A stretch of DNA of 64,000 bases from an uncultured Candidatus Saccharibacteria bacterium (GCA_946406645.1 CAMJLD010000001.1:1-64000); one strand, 5' to 3'. Shown: positions 27,241 to 37,183, counted from the first letter of the stretch. Made by a program: numbers and translations. Notes: generated from the sequence alone by a model not told the origin.

Positions 27241-27885
27241 ATGGAAAACAAGCAACCAAAAGTTATCAATAAGTCTGGTACTACCAAGCTTACCGACGAA
27301 GCAATGGCTGCCAAAGAAGCAAAGGCAGAGCGCGACTTCAAGGGTCGCCGCCGCGACAATCGCCGCAACCGCCGTGCAGCCGAAGAAGGCAAGAAAGAGT
27401 TTGATACCGTAAACATTTCGATTAACCGTGTTTCCCGCACCGTCGCCGGTGGCCGCCGTATGCGCTTCCAGGCCCTCGTTGCTATGGGCGACCACAAGAA
27501 TCGTATCGGTATCGGTCTTGCTAAGGGTAATGACGTTACGAGCGCTGTTCAGAAGGCTGAACGCCGCGCAAAGAAGAACATGATTACCTTCAACATTAAC
27601 AAAGACACCATCTGCCACGAAGTCGAAACCAAGATCACCGGCGCTCATGTTCTCATGAAGCCAGCTGCTCCTGGTACCGGTATTATCGCCGGCGGCGTCG
27701 TCCGCTCCATCATCGGTCTTACCGGCGTGAAGAACCTTATTAGCAAGTCTCTCGGTTCTACGAATAAGGCAAACATCGCCTACGCAGTTATCGAAGGTCT
27801 TCGCCAACAGGTTCCAAAAGCAGAATGGAACGGCAGCAAGAAGGCTGAAAAAGCCGAAAAGCCTGCCAAGAAGGAGGCTAAGTAA
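27241..27885 (+). CDS. rpsE: 30S ribosomal protein S5
   Basis: VAGGRRMRFQALVAMGDHKNRIGIGLAKGNDV. Confidence 0.97.
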   Translation: MENKQPKVINKSGTTKLTDEAMAAKEAKAERDFKGRRRDNRRNRRAAEEGKKEFDTVNISINRVSRTVAGGRRMRFQALVAMGDHKNRIGIGLAKGNDVTSAVQKAERRAKKNMITFNINKDTICHEVETKITGAHVLMKPAAPGTGIIAGGVVRSIIGLTGVKNLISKSLGSTNKANIAYAVIEGLRQQVPKAEWNGSKKAEKAEKPAKKEAK

Positions 27886-28355
27886 TGAAATACAATCAGT
27901 TAGTCGTTGAAAAGAACAGCGACCGCAAGCGTGTCGGTCGTGGTATCTCCGGCGGCCAGGGTAAAACCGCTGGTCGTGGTACTAAGGGTCAGAAATCCCG
28001 TACCGGTCATCATAAGCTTCCTGCTACCTTCATGGGTGGCCAGCGCGCTATGATGCAGGCCGTGCCAAAGCTTAAGGGCTTCAAGTCCATTCATGCTAAG
28101 GCTCAGGTTGTCTACACCGATGCTTTGAACAGCCTCAGCGGTAAGGTTGATAACTTCACCCTCGCCGAAAAGAACCTCATTGCTGATCCATTTGCAAGCG
28201 TCAAGATCATCCTCCGCGATGAGCTTACTGCAAAGATCGAGCTCGAGACTCAGTTTGCTTCGAAGACTGCAATCGCAGCCATCAAGAAAGCTGGCGGCAG
28301 CTTCAAGAAAGTCGCCGTTCCTGCTCGCAAGAAGCAAGCAAAAGAAGACAAATAG
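27885..28355 (+). CDS. rplO: 50S ribosomal protein L15
   Basis: KRVGRGISGGQGKTAGRGTKGQKSRTGH; no rpmD between rpsE and rplO. Confidence 0.97.
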   Translation: MKYNQLVVEKNSDRKRVGRGISGGQGKTAGRGTKGQKSRTGHHKLPATFMGGQRAMMQAVPKLKGFKSIHAKAQVVYTDALNSLSGKVDNFTLAEKNLIADPFASVKIILRDELTAKIELETQFASKTAIAAIKKAGGSFKKVAVPARKKQAKEDK

Positions 28356-28370
28356 TCATTCAGATAATAA

Positions 28371-28407
28371 AAGAACGCCCCGCATAACTCAGGGCGTTCT
28401 TTTTTTG
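28371..28407. terminator. Rho-independent terminator after rplO
   Basis: AAGAACGCCC...GGGCGTTCTT followed by TTTTTT. Confidence 0.85.
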
Positions 28408-28416
28408 CGGCTCGCG

Positions 28417-31158
28417 CTATTTGCCATCGTCGTAATCATCCCAGAAATGCCTGAGAAGATTATCAATCCAGATATATGAGTGTTTCTCGGAGTCGGGAAC
28501 AGAGGCGTATTCGAATGAATCGGAAAACTCGATATTGTTTGTACCGACACCCATCTCATCCAAGTAGAAGTAGGAGCACTGAGACGACGAGCAATCGTCT
28601 TTAATTCGCTGCTGCTCCTCAAGCATAAGCTGGATATGCTGATTAAGAATCGGAGGAACTTTTACTTTCTCCGGATCGGGGTAATAGACCACCAGGTTCT
28701 GATCAAAGTTCCGGAGCGCATAATCTTTGTACCAGGAACTACCCCTGATGAGATTTCGAGAATATTCTAAAATCTTTGACATATCCCGGATGTGGTTACC
28801 CTCAAATCGATAGATATTATCGGGCAAATACTGCAAGTCTGGGAGCTTAGTTAGTTCATTGTAGGACAAATCTAGCTCAACGATATTGGAGAAAAACTTT
28901 AGCTCGGAAGCGTCCGCTATGCCGCGATTCGACAAATCGAGGCGCAAATCCTTCTCGACGTCCACTGTTATGGAACGATTATCTTCGTCGCTTGAGAACG
29001 AGAAATTATCCGGATACTGGGAGAAATAGCCCACAAGAGCGTCGAAGAGCGCAGGGTCGCTTACGGTAAACGTCTTTATATTTTTTTCGCGAACCGGTTT
29101 CTTTTCGCCATCAATTATGAACGGATTTAGCGCGGAACCGTCGCCTATGACCACCTTGTTTGAATTGGCGAGCGTGATCACGGGCAGCAGAGGCAACCCA
29201 CGACCAGCTCCGACGCCATTCCCGGCAGTCGTAGATTCCGCACTTGAATATTTCGTTAAATCGAAAATACGATAAGTCATGTTCATGGCGTCCGTATCGG
29301 TGGACTTCATTGTAGCGGGGCTCATCGTGATGGACGATAAATCTCCAGAAACCCAAGACACGGGATTAACTGTCCCGACCAGTAAAGAATCCGACAAATT
29401 CATTAACGCAACGGGGTATTTAAGCTTGCCGTTTCCGCGATACGCGCTGACGGTGTACTTATCGGTTTCTAGGCAACTAAAAGATGGCTCCATCTGGTTT
29501 AGGTTGTAGGTTAATTCGGTCGAGCCGGAAAAAGATAAGGTCGGGTGCGAGACCGCTCCGCCACAATAGACGTCATCAGCAAGCCTATCTGTATACTCGG
29601 ACAGATTGCGCTCGTACCAATCCTCAATCGCTACTTTCTGAGGAGAATCGTTTTCGCCACTACCAGTAATTCTTGGCTGTCCAGTGATCTTCTTGAATGG
29701 CCTAGCATTGCCGCCATAGAGATTGTAATAATAATACTCCATCGAATTGCCGCAATCCACGCGCCCATCTGGGAGTTTTACGGCGCCTAAGCTTGCTAGA
29801 CAAATATAGTTATCGCTCAATTGTCCCACTAATCTCCGAACGACATCGGAAGGGTTATCGCCGTCCTCTGCATTGGGCGCCGTATAGGTAATATAAGGAT
29901 TCTTGCTGCAGGTTTTAGGAGTGACATTATAGCTGGTAGAGCACCAAAGCTTTCCTTTAGGAAACTCTGGCGCATCATGGCTGTCTATTAGATAATAGTG
30001 GCCATCCTCGTAATCGAAAGACTTGGAATAATACTGATGTCCGGTATCTATATTGCAGGTGATCGAGCTATTGCCAATCTGCATCCCTTCATAGTCTTGG
30101 GACATAAGGCGTTTATAACAATCAGATTCCTTGTAATCACGCAACATAGCCGGTGCGTTCATATATGGTTTATACGGATTCAGGGAAGCACGGTCGTCTT
30201 TCTCGACCGTCACATCGGAAAGAAAATCGTCGTCGTATGTATAAAAACCATAAGAATAAGCGGTATCGGCGGCATCCAGTCTCGGAATAGACGAGTCGCG
30301 ATCGGTATTATAGTAAGTCCCATCTGTTCTCGCCAGACCGTAATCGGATGTATTGAATGGTTCACAAGTGCCATAGTCCGTTACTTCACCATAATAAACC
30401 ATGCGAACGCCGCCGGACTCGGTAGTACGCGTGATTCGCCAGCACTTATCAGCAAACACGACATGGTTTTTGTCGGAACTGCCGCCGTCATTACTATAAT
30501 GAAAAACCGTAGGATAGGTATCACTTTCGGTTCCGGCGAGTGTATAGTAGCCACTTTCGGACCTATTCGCCAAAGGGCTATCGGGGGTGCCACTAACGCG
30601 AGCCGCCGCAGCGGTTACTGTTTCATAAATATTTTTACTATCAGGGCCAGCGACATACCTATCACTCGCGGCATTCGTCGACGAAAAGATGAGCGATGAA
30701 AACACGCCAACAAGGGAAAAGACTAATACTACTGGAAGCAACCTCTTGTAACTGATTCGGTTCTTCCGGCAATAATATAGCAATACGGCAATAGCCAAGC
30801 TCAATATTGATATAATCGCAACATAAGTAGCAATATCATCTAGAGTACGAGCATTTTCGGGGATCGCAGCGGACTCAGAATCGTTATCTTTATTAGAGTC
30901 ATGGTCCGTCGCGGGGTTAGGTTGATCTTCGCCGCTCGGGTCAACCGGGTCATCAGTAGTGGAGCTATTTATTTCATCATCATACGGTTGCGCATTTGGG
31001 TCGTAAATAAACTCAGTATTCAAAACCGTCCAATCTGGAGACGTAGCGTCTCTTAGGACGGGGACATTTTCGACAAAATACGAGGGGTCATAACCATCTG
31101 GATACTCAACCCCGTTAATTGGCGATATAGCTCCAACCAATAATAGAAGATTAAACAT
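28417..31158 (-). CDS. Large surface protein with two TM helices, FADKCWRITRTTESGGVRMVYYG region and C-terminal leucine-rich repeats
   Basis: TM pair IATYVAIISILSLAIAVLLYYCRKNRISYKRLLPVVLVFSLVGVFSSLIF; LRR LRLDLSNRGIADASELKFFSNIVELDLSYNELTKLPDL. Confidence 0.8.
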   Translation of the reverse strand: MFNLLLLVGAISPINGVEYPDGYDPSYFVENVPVLRDATSPDWTVLNTEFIYDPNAQPYDDEINSSTTDDPVDPSGEDQPNPATDHDSNKDNDSESAAIPENARTLDDIATYVAIISILSLAIAVLLYYCRKNRISYKRLLPVVLVFSLVGVFSSLIFSSTNAASDRYVAGPDSKNIYETVTAAAARVSGTPDSPLANRSESGYYTLAGTESDTYPTVFHYSNDGGSSDKNHVVFADKCWRITRTTESGGVRMVYYGEVTDYGTCEPFNTSDYGLARTDGTYYNTDRDSSIPRLDAADTAYSYGFYTYDDDFLSDVTVEKDDRASLNPYKPYMNAPAMLRDYKESDCYKRLMSQDYEGMQIGNSSITCNIDTGHQYYSKSFDYEDGHYYLIDSHDAPEFPKGKLWCSTSYNVTPKTCSKNPYITYTAPNAEDGDNPSDVVRRLVGQLSDNYICLASLGAVKLPDGRVDCGNSMEYYYYNLYGGNARPFKKITGQPRITGSGENDSPQKVAIEDWYERNLSEYTDRLADDVYCGGAVSHPTLSFSGSTELTYNLNQMEPSFSCLETDKYTVSAYRGNGKLKYPVALMNLSDSLLVGTVNPVSWVSGDLSSITMSPATMKSTDTDAMNMTYRIFDLTKYSSAESTTAGNGVGAGRGLPLLPVITLANSNKVVIGDGSALNPFIIDGEKKPVREKNIKTFTVSDPALFDALVGYFSQYPDNFSFSSDEDNRSITVDVEKDLRLDLSNRGIADASELKFFSNIVELDLSYNELTKLPDLQYLPDNIYRFEGNHIRDMSKILEYSRNLIRGSSWYKDYALRNFDQNLVVYYPDPEKVKVPPILNQHIQLMLEEQQRIKDDCSSSQCSYFYLDEMGVGTNNIEFSDSFEYASVPDSEKHSYIWIDNLLRHFWDDYDDGK

Positions 31159-31295
31159 ATTTGTGACCTTATATTATGCTTAAGTATATTATTACATATA
31201 ATAAGGAAAAGCAGAAGCGTAATAATTTGTTCTAAATTTGCTACATAATGCGCGGCAAATATGATAATATAGAGAGAGTAAAAACAAGAGGTAAT

Positions 31296-32708
31296 ATGAA
31301 TTTTAAGACAATTTTCCGTTCTTTCAAGAATAAGGACATGCGCAAGCGTATCCTGATTGTTGCTGGGATTCTCGTGGCTTACCGTATTTTGGCACATATT
31401 CCAGTACCGCTCGGTGATACAACGACCTTTAAGCAGGCCGTAGACAAACTTATCAATAGCACCGATCTCGGCGGCTTCATCAACTTGATTTCCGGTGGTG
31501 GCTTAACCAATCTTTCTATTATTCTCGTCGGTCTCTCCCCATACATCACCGCATCGATCGTCATGCAGCTCCTCACGAAGGCGATTCCTCGTATGGAAGA
31601 GCTCAGCAACGATGGCGAAACTGGCCGTCGCAAGATTAACCAGTGGACTCGTATTGCCTCTATTCCTCTTGCAGTATTGCAATCTATTGCATACATCTTC
31701 ATCTTGTTCCAGACCACTCTTGGCTCTGTTTCTACCGGTACAGTAACCCTTACGCCGCACGATTGGGCGCTCGCAATTACCGCAATGGTCGCGGGTTCCG
31801 CTCTCCTCATGTGGCTCGGCGAGCTCATCTCCGAGCAGGGTATCGGCAACGGTACTTCTACCGTCATTCTTTGTAGTATTATCGCAGCATTCCCGGCGAC
31901 ATTCGCCAGCATGCTTAGCCAGCTCTTCGACACCTCACAAGGGTCGCTCAGCCTCTTTGGCTGGCTCAATCTACCGGTCAACCCAACAATGTTCTGGATC
32001 ATGCTAGGACTTGGCATAGGTCTCATAGTCGTCCTCTACTTCCTTGTGAAGCTCAACGAGGCGCAACGTATCATTACTATTAACTACGCAAAGCGCGTTC
32101 GCGGCAACTCCGCATATGGCGGCATCAAGTCCATTATGCCAATCAAGCTCATCGCAGCCGGCGTGGTGCCAGTTATTTTCGCAGTCGCCTTCCTGTCTGT
32201 TCCAGCATTTATTGGCCAGATTATTCAACGCGCCGATAGCACCAGCGTTCTTGGCCAGAATCTCGTCAGTTGGTTCTCCGCGCCTAGCGCAACGAAGTTC
32301 CAGCAAAACGGCGGCCTCCAGGGCACAGATTTCATTTACCCAGCAGTTTACTTCGTTCTCGTCGTGATGTTTACCTACTTCTATACGAGCATCGTCTTCA
32401 ACTCGAAGGAAATCGCCGAAAACCTTCAGAAGCAAGGCGGCTTCATTGAAGGCGTACGCCCAGGCCTACAGACAGAGCGCTACTTTAGCCGCACCGTGAA
32501 CCGTCTCAACCTCTTTGGCGCATTCGCACTCGGCATCATCGCAATGCTTCCATATATCGTTGACTATATCTTTATCCAGACCTTAGGTTACCCGATTGGT
32601 ATCTCCGTGTCGGGTACTGGTCTCCTCATCGTCGTCACTGTTGCTCTCGAGAATATACGCCAGATTAACTCTCGCGCCCTAATGGTTACCTACGACGATT
32701 ATCAGTAG
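31296..32708 (+). CDS. secY: Preprotein translocase subunit SecY
   Basis: RILAHIPVPLG, GLSPYITASIVMQLLT, ARALMVTYDDY-like C-term; start chosen at MNFKTIF. Confidence 0.97.
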   Translation: MNFKTIFRSFKNKDMRKRILIVAGILVAYRILAHIPVPLGDTTTFKQAVDKLINSTDLGGFINLISGGGLTNLSIILVGLSPYITASIVMQLLTKAIPRMEELSNDGETGRRKINQWTRIASIPLAVLQSIAYIFILFQTTLGSVSTGTVTLTPHDWALAITAMVAGSALLMWLGELISEQGIGNGTSTVILCSIIAAFPATFASMLSQLFDTSQGSLSLFGWLNLPVNPTMFWIMLGLGIGLIVVLYFLVKLNEAQRIITINYAKRVRGNSAYGGIKSIMPIKLIAAGVVPVIFAVAFLSVPAFIGQIIQRADSTSVLGQNLVSWFSAPSATKFQQNGGLQGTDFIYPAVYFVLVVMFTYFYTSIVFNSKEIAENLQKQGGFIEGVRPGLQTERYFSRTVNRLNLFGAFALGIIAMLPYIVDYIFIQTLGYPIGISVSGTGLLIVVTVALENIRQINSRALMVTYDDYQ

Positions 32709-32721
32709 GAGTGATTCAGGG

Positions 32722-33396
32722 ATGGGCCTCAAAATCGATCGTAAAACACAAATCATCACGAAGGTGGTAGGCTTCAGCCTGCTTGGCATTCTGATTATCA
32801 TTCTAGCGAAGATTTTCATCTGGGAACTCGGTTATTATCAGACCAAGACCGTCGAGACGCGCCCGGGCGAGCAGCAAATCGTCCTCGAAATCGGCGATCC
32901 AGAAATGCCAGTAGAGACAGAACCGAGCGAGAAAGATATCAAGAATCACAGAGCACCTGCCAATGCGCCACGCTATATCACGCTAAATAACAAGAAATCG
33001 CGCGTAATCAGCATCGCTATTGAGAATAACGTCATGCAGACGCCAGATAACATCTACGACGTCAACTGGTACGCAAATACAGGCAATCCAGGCGGAGGTA
33101 AGAACATCTTCGTGAACGGCATCATTGCAGGCGAGACAGCCCAAGGTGCTTTCTCGGGCCTCAGCGAGCTCGAGAAAGGAGCCGAAATCACCATTGAGAA
33201 TGGCGAAGGCACCAAATTCAACTACACCGTAGATAAGAACGAAACAATTGACCGCGAAGAGGCTAAAACCGTCCTTCCTAAGCTACAAACCGCCAAGAAT
33301 AACAAAGAAACTCTCACTCTCATGGCATTGACACGCAAATCGCCGGAAAGCGCCACGCACGACGCCATCATTTTAGTCCAAGCAAAGCTAAAATAA
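32722..33396 (+). CDS. Sortase-fold membrane protein with catalytic His, Cys and Arg replaced (pseudo-sortase)
   Basis: N-terminal TM; NIFVNGIIAGETAQGAFSGLSELEKGAEITI aligns with sortase (A/V)xAGHxxxxxxxxF..L..l..GD.I; LTLMALT at the LTLITC position. Confidence 0.6.
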   Translation: MGLKIDRKTQIITKVVGFSLLGILIIILAKIFIWELGYYQTKTVETRPGEQQIVLEIGDPEMPVETEPSEKDIKNHRAPANAPRYITLNNKKSRVISIAIENNVMQTPDNIYDVNWYANTGNPGGGKNIFVNGIIAGETAQGAFSGLSELEKGAEITIENGEGTKFNYTVDKNETIDREEAKTVLPKLQTAKNNKETLTLMALTRKSPESATHDAIILVQAKLK

Positions 33397-33442
33397 CTCT
33401 TTACAAAAAGCATATTTTTTGCTACAATTTTACTTGTAATTT

Positions 33443-33724
33443 ATGGCTAGTCAAAAAAGATCGAAAAAGGTCGACAGGAAGGCCGATTCTTCGGCTGTTT
33501 CTAATAACCGGAAGGAAGTTATTAAACTTACCGGTAAGGTTGTTGAGGCGCTTCCGGGGACCAAATTTCGCATCGAACTTGAGAACGGCCATATTATTAT
33601 TGGCCACATGTCTGGTAAAATGCGCAAGAATTATATCAGGCTGGTCCCGGGGGATAAGGTGGATGTTGAGTTGACTCCTTATGATCTAACTAAGGGCAGA
33701 ATCAGCTACCGCCAAAAAGATTAA
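33443..33724 (+). CDS. infA: Translation initiation factor IF-1 with N-terminal extension
   Basis: [60 protein letters not shown]. Confidence 0.97.
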   Translation: MASQKRSKKVDRKADSSAVSNNRKEVIKLTGKVVEALPGTKFRIELENGHIIIGHMSGKMRKNYIRLVPGDKVDVELTPYDLTKGRISYRQKD

Positions 33725-33811
33725 ATTTAACCGAAAACGCAACAAAAATCTCAAATATTATTTTGCGATATTTGCGATTTTAGTGTTTTCAGAAAGGTAA
33801 TTTTCACTTAC

Positions 33812-33928
33812 ATGAAAGTTCGTGCTAGTGTAAAGAAAATTAGCCCTGATGACATCATCGTTCGCCGCAAAGGTGTTCTACGTGTCATTAATAAGAAAAA
33901 ACCTAAGAATAAACAAAGGCAGGGTTAA
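33812..33928 (+). CDS. rpmJ: 50S ribosomal protein L36, zinc-ligand-free form (absent from supplied ORF track)
   Basis: Hand translation [38 protein letters not shown]. Confidence 0.95.
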   Translation: MKVRASVKKISPDDIIVRRKGVLRVINKKKPKNKQRQG

Positions 33929-33930
33929 GC

Positions 33931-34314
33931 ATGGCAAGAATCGCCGGTGTTACCATTCCTAACGAAAAACAAGTGTGGATTGCACTTACTTCCGTCTATG
34001 GTATTGGACGCACCACGTCAAAAGCCATCCTTGCGGCGGCTAAAATTGAGCCGACCACTCGGGTGAAAGATCTCACCGAGGCTGATGAGCAAAAACTTAA
34101 CGATATTATTTCCAAATATACCGTTGAAGGTGACCTCAAACGTCTCGTGACCAACAATATTAAACGTATCAAGGATATCAATTCCTACAAGGGTCTCCGC
34201 CATAAGGCAGGTTTACCAGTCAACGGTCAGCGCACCCGCACGAATGCGCGCACTCGCAAAGGTAAAGCAATCGCCGTCGGTGGCGCCCAACCAAAAGCAG
34301 CAAGTAAAACTTAG
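33931..34314 (+). CDS. rpsM: 30S ribosomal protein S13
   Basis: [33 protein letters not shown]. Confidence 0.98.
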   Translation: MARIAGVTIPNEKQVWIALTSVYGIGRTTSKAILAAAKIEPTTRVKDLTEADEQKLNDIISKYTVEGDLKRLVTNNIKRIKDINSYKGLRHKAGLPVNGQRTRTNARTRKGKAIAVGGAQPKAASKT

Positions 34315-34323
34315 GAGTAAACT

Positions 34324-34776
34324 ATGGCAGAAGATAAAGAAGTCAAAGACGCTCCTATCGTGGAGCAAGCCGCAGCTGAAGAGGCTCCAAAGGCAGCCGC
34401 AAAACGCGGCAAGAAGGGCAAGCGCATTGTCCAGGCTGGCGAAGCACACATTCAGGCTACGTTTAACAACACCATCATCAGCGTAAGCGACAAGAAGGGC
34501 GAAATCATCGCTGCTTCCTCCGCTGGTGCAAATGGTTTCCGTGGTTCCAAGAAGGGTACTGCATACGCAGCCCAGGTAGCCGCGGAGAAAGTCGCAGAAA
34601 TCGCCAAGCGCGATCATGGCATGAACAGTGTCGACGTCTTTGTCAAAGGCATTGGTCTTGGCCGCGACAGCGCAATCCGCGCTTTCAGCGCGATGGGAAT
34701 TTCCATCAATAGCATCACTGACGTAACCCCAGTTCCACATGGCGGTTGCCGTCCTAAAGGAGAAAGGAGACCATAA
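34324..34776 (+). CDS. rpsK: 30S ribosomal protein S11 with acidic/Ala-rich N-terminal extension
   Basis: AHIQATFNNTIISVSDKKGEIIAASSAGANGFRGSKKGTAYAAQ. Confidence 0.97.
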   Translation: MAEDKEVKDAPIVEQAAAEEAPKAAAKRGKKGKRIVQAGEAHIQATFNNTIISVSDKKGEIIAASSAGANGFRGSKKGTAYAAQVAAEKVAEIAKRDHGMNSVDVFVKGIGLGRDSAIRAFSAMGISINSITDVTPVPHGGCRPKGERRP

Positions 34777-35393
34777 TGGCACGTGATATTGCACCTGTCG
34801 GAAAACAATCTCGCCGTGAAGGTTATGCTCTCGCTCCAAAAGCGCAGAAAATCATGGCAAAGAAGACCGGTATTCCTGGTCAGCACGCAGATATGCGTGT
34901 TCGCGGTGGTAGTCTTTATTTGACTCAGCTCCGCGAGAAGCAGAAGGTTCGCCGCATTTACGGCCTCCTCGAAAAACAATTCGCTAAGCTCATGCGCGAG
35001 GCACAGAGTGCCGAGGGTATGACCGGCGAAAAACTTCTAGAATATCTCGAACGCCGCGCAGACAACGTTGTCTACCGTGCAGGCTTCGCGACTACTCGCC
35101 GCGCCGCACGTCAGCTCGTCTCTCACGGTCACTTCACCCTTAACGGTAAGCGTATCGATATTCCATCCATCCGCCTATCCGCTGGTGACGTCCTCGAGGT
35201 TCGTCCAAAGTCAAAGAAAAACAGTTATTTCGTAAACTTAGCAAACATCGCCGGTGCTGCTAGCCAGGCACCTCTCTCTTGGGTGAAAGGCGACGTTAAG
35301 AATATGAAGATCGAAATCACTGGTACACCTAAGCGCGAAGAAGCTGAGGTGGGCATTAACGAACAATTAATCGTCGAGTATTACTCGCGCTAA
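34776..35393 (+). CDS. rpsD: 30S ribosomal protein S4
   Basis: LREKQKVRRIYGLLEKQF...LEYLERRADNVVYRAGFATTRRAARQLVSHGH. Confidence 0.98.
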   Translation: MARDIAPVGKQSRREGYALAPKAQKIMAKKTGIPGQHADMRVRGGSLYLTQLREKQKVRRIYGLLEKQFAKLMREAQSAEGMTGEKLLEYLERRADNVVYRAGFATTRRAARQLVSHGHFTLNGKRIDIPSIRLSAGDVLEVRPKSKKNSYFVNLANIAGAASQAPLSWVKGDVKNMKIEITGTPKREEAEVGINEQLIVEYYSR

Positions 35394-35405
35394 AGAAGGA
35401 GAAGT

Positions 35406-36329
35406 ATGACAAAAGTAATTCACGAAGCAGAGCTAGCAGAAATCAAGGATCTTGGTGAAAACAGCGCAAGCTTTGTTATCAAGCCACTTTACTACGGCTA
35501 TGGTAACACTCTTGGTAATTCACTCCGTCGTGTTCTTCTTTCTAGCATCAAAGGCGCTGCCATCACTGCTTTCCGCATTGAAGGTACCACCCATGAATTC
35601 AGCGCAATCCCAGGCATCGCCGAGGATACCGTTGATATCATGCTCAACCTCAAGAACATCCATGTGAAGTCTCACAGCGATGCTCCTGTCGAGATTCATC
35701 TCGAGAAGAAGGGCGCTGGTGTTGTCAAAGCTGGCGACATCAAGCTTCCAGCAGAGGTTGAAATTGCAAACCCACAGCAGGTTATTTGTACCATCGATGA
35801 TCCAAAGTTCACCCTCAAGATGGACATGGTCGTCGACACCGGTCGCGGTTACCTCAGCATCGAACAGTCTGGTGCAGAGCGCGTTCACAACGATATGATC
35901 GCACTTGACGCTGTCTTTACGCCAGTCCTACGCGTTCGCTACAACGCCGAGAACACTCGTGTCGGTCAGGATACGAATCTTCAACAGCTCACCCTCACCA
36001 TCGACACCGATGGCACCATCACCCCACGTGAGGCTTTCGAGGAAGCTGCTGCTATTCTAGTCAATCAGTATAAGGCTCTTGCCGGTAGCACCACGGTCGA
36101 ATCCGCACCAGCACCTACCGCAGCAGCCGCAGAAGACGAGTCTGGTCTTATGCTCCCAATCGAGGAGCTCGGCCTCAGCGCACGTACTGCGAATGCATTG
36201 CTTAACAATGACATTCACACCGTCCGCGACCTCGTCGTATTATCAGAAAGCGATCTCAAAGAGCTCAAGGGCTTCGGCGCTAAGGCTCTCGATGAAGTTC
36301 GCGAAAAACTTACGGAGTTAAAGATTTAA
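35406..36329 (+). CDS. rpoA: DNA-directed RNA polymerase subunit alpha
   Basis: YGYGNTLGNSLRRVLLSSIKGAAITAFRIEG; alpha-CTD. Confidence 0.98.
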   Translation: MTKVIHEAELAEIKDLGENSASFVIKPLYYGYGNTLGNSLRRVLLSSIKGAAITAFRIEGTTHEFSAIPGIAEDTVDIMLNLKNIHVKSHSDAPVEIHLEKKGAGVVKAGDIKLPAEVEIANPQQVICTIDDPKFTLKMDMVVDTGRGYLSIEQSGAERVHNDMIALDAVFTPVLRVRYNAENTRVGQDTNLQQLTLTIDTDGTITPREAFEEAAAILVNQYKALAGSTTVESAPAPTAAAAEDESGLMLPIEELGLSARTANALLNNDIHTVRDLVVLSESDLKELKGFGAKALDEVREKLTELKI

Positions 36330-36758
36330 ATGCATCGTCATGGTTATAAAGGGCGCAAGTTCGGTCGCGAAACCGACCAACGCACTGCACTAACACGCGG
36401 TCTGATGCGCTCCTTGTTTAAGAACAAATCGATTAGCACCACCTTGGCGAAAGCAAAAGAAATCCGTCGCCCAGCAGAGAAGCTCATCACCATCGCAAAG
36501 AAGGGTGATCTCGCTTCTCGCCGCCTCGTTATTGCACGTATCAACGATCAGTTGATCGGCAACGAGCTCGTCGACGTTATTGCTCCTCAGCTCAAGCGCA
36601 ACAGCGGCTATCTACGCATCGAGCGTACTGGTTTCCGCCGCGGCGACAACGCTGAGATGGCAACGATTTCCTTTGTAGACGAAATCAAGGAAGCTAAATC
36701 CGAGCCAAAGGCAAAGGCAGAGCCAAAAGCGAAGCCAGCCAAGAAGGAGACTAAGTAA
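36330..36758 (+). CDS. rplQ: 50S ribosomal protein L17
   Basis: MHRHGYKGRKFGRETDQRTALTRGLMRSLF. Confidence 0.97.
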   Translation: MHRHGYKGRKFGRETDQRTALTRGLMRSLFKNKSISTTLAKAKEIRRPAEKLITIAKKGDLASRRLVIARINDQLIGNELVDVIAPQLKRNSGYLRIERTGFRRGDNAEMATISFVDEIKEAKSEPKAKAEPKAKPAKKETK

Positions 36759-37183
36759 TGAAAACTTACAGCCAAAAGTCCTCCGAAATTAAGCGCGAAT
36801 GGTGGATTATCGACGCTAGCGTTATGCCACTCGGCAAGCTCGCAGTCGTAATCGCCGACAAGCTTATGGGCAAGTCAAAGGTTACTTATACCCCACATAT
36901 CGATAACGGTGACTATGTCGTCGTCATCAACGCCAAGGACCTCAAGGTTACTGGTGACAAGATGACCGATAAGCACTACTATCGCCACTCTGGTTTCCCA
37001 GGCGGTCTTACTGACCTCACCCTCGCGGAAATCATCGAGAAGGATCCTAGCCTCGCAATCGAGCAGGCAGTGAAGGGTATGATGCCAAAGAATAAACTAG
37101 CAGCTGATCGCCTCGCACGTCTTCGCGTCTTCAACGGCGCAGAGCATGCACACACGGCACAACAGCCAAAGGAGATTAAGTAA
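36758..37183 (+). CDS. rplM: 50S ribosomal protein L13
   Basis: REWWIIDASVMPLGKLAVVIADKLMGKSKVTYTPHIDNGDYVVVINA. Confidence 0.97.
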   Translation: MKTYSQKSSEIKREWWIIDASVMPLGKLAVVIADKLMGKSKVTYTPHIDNGDYVVVINAKDLKVTGDKMTDKHYYRHSGFPGGLTDLTLAEIIEKDPSLAIEQAVKGMMPKNKLAADRLARLRVFNGAEHAHTAQQPKEIK

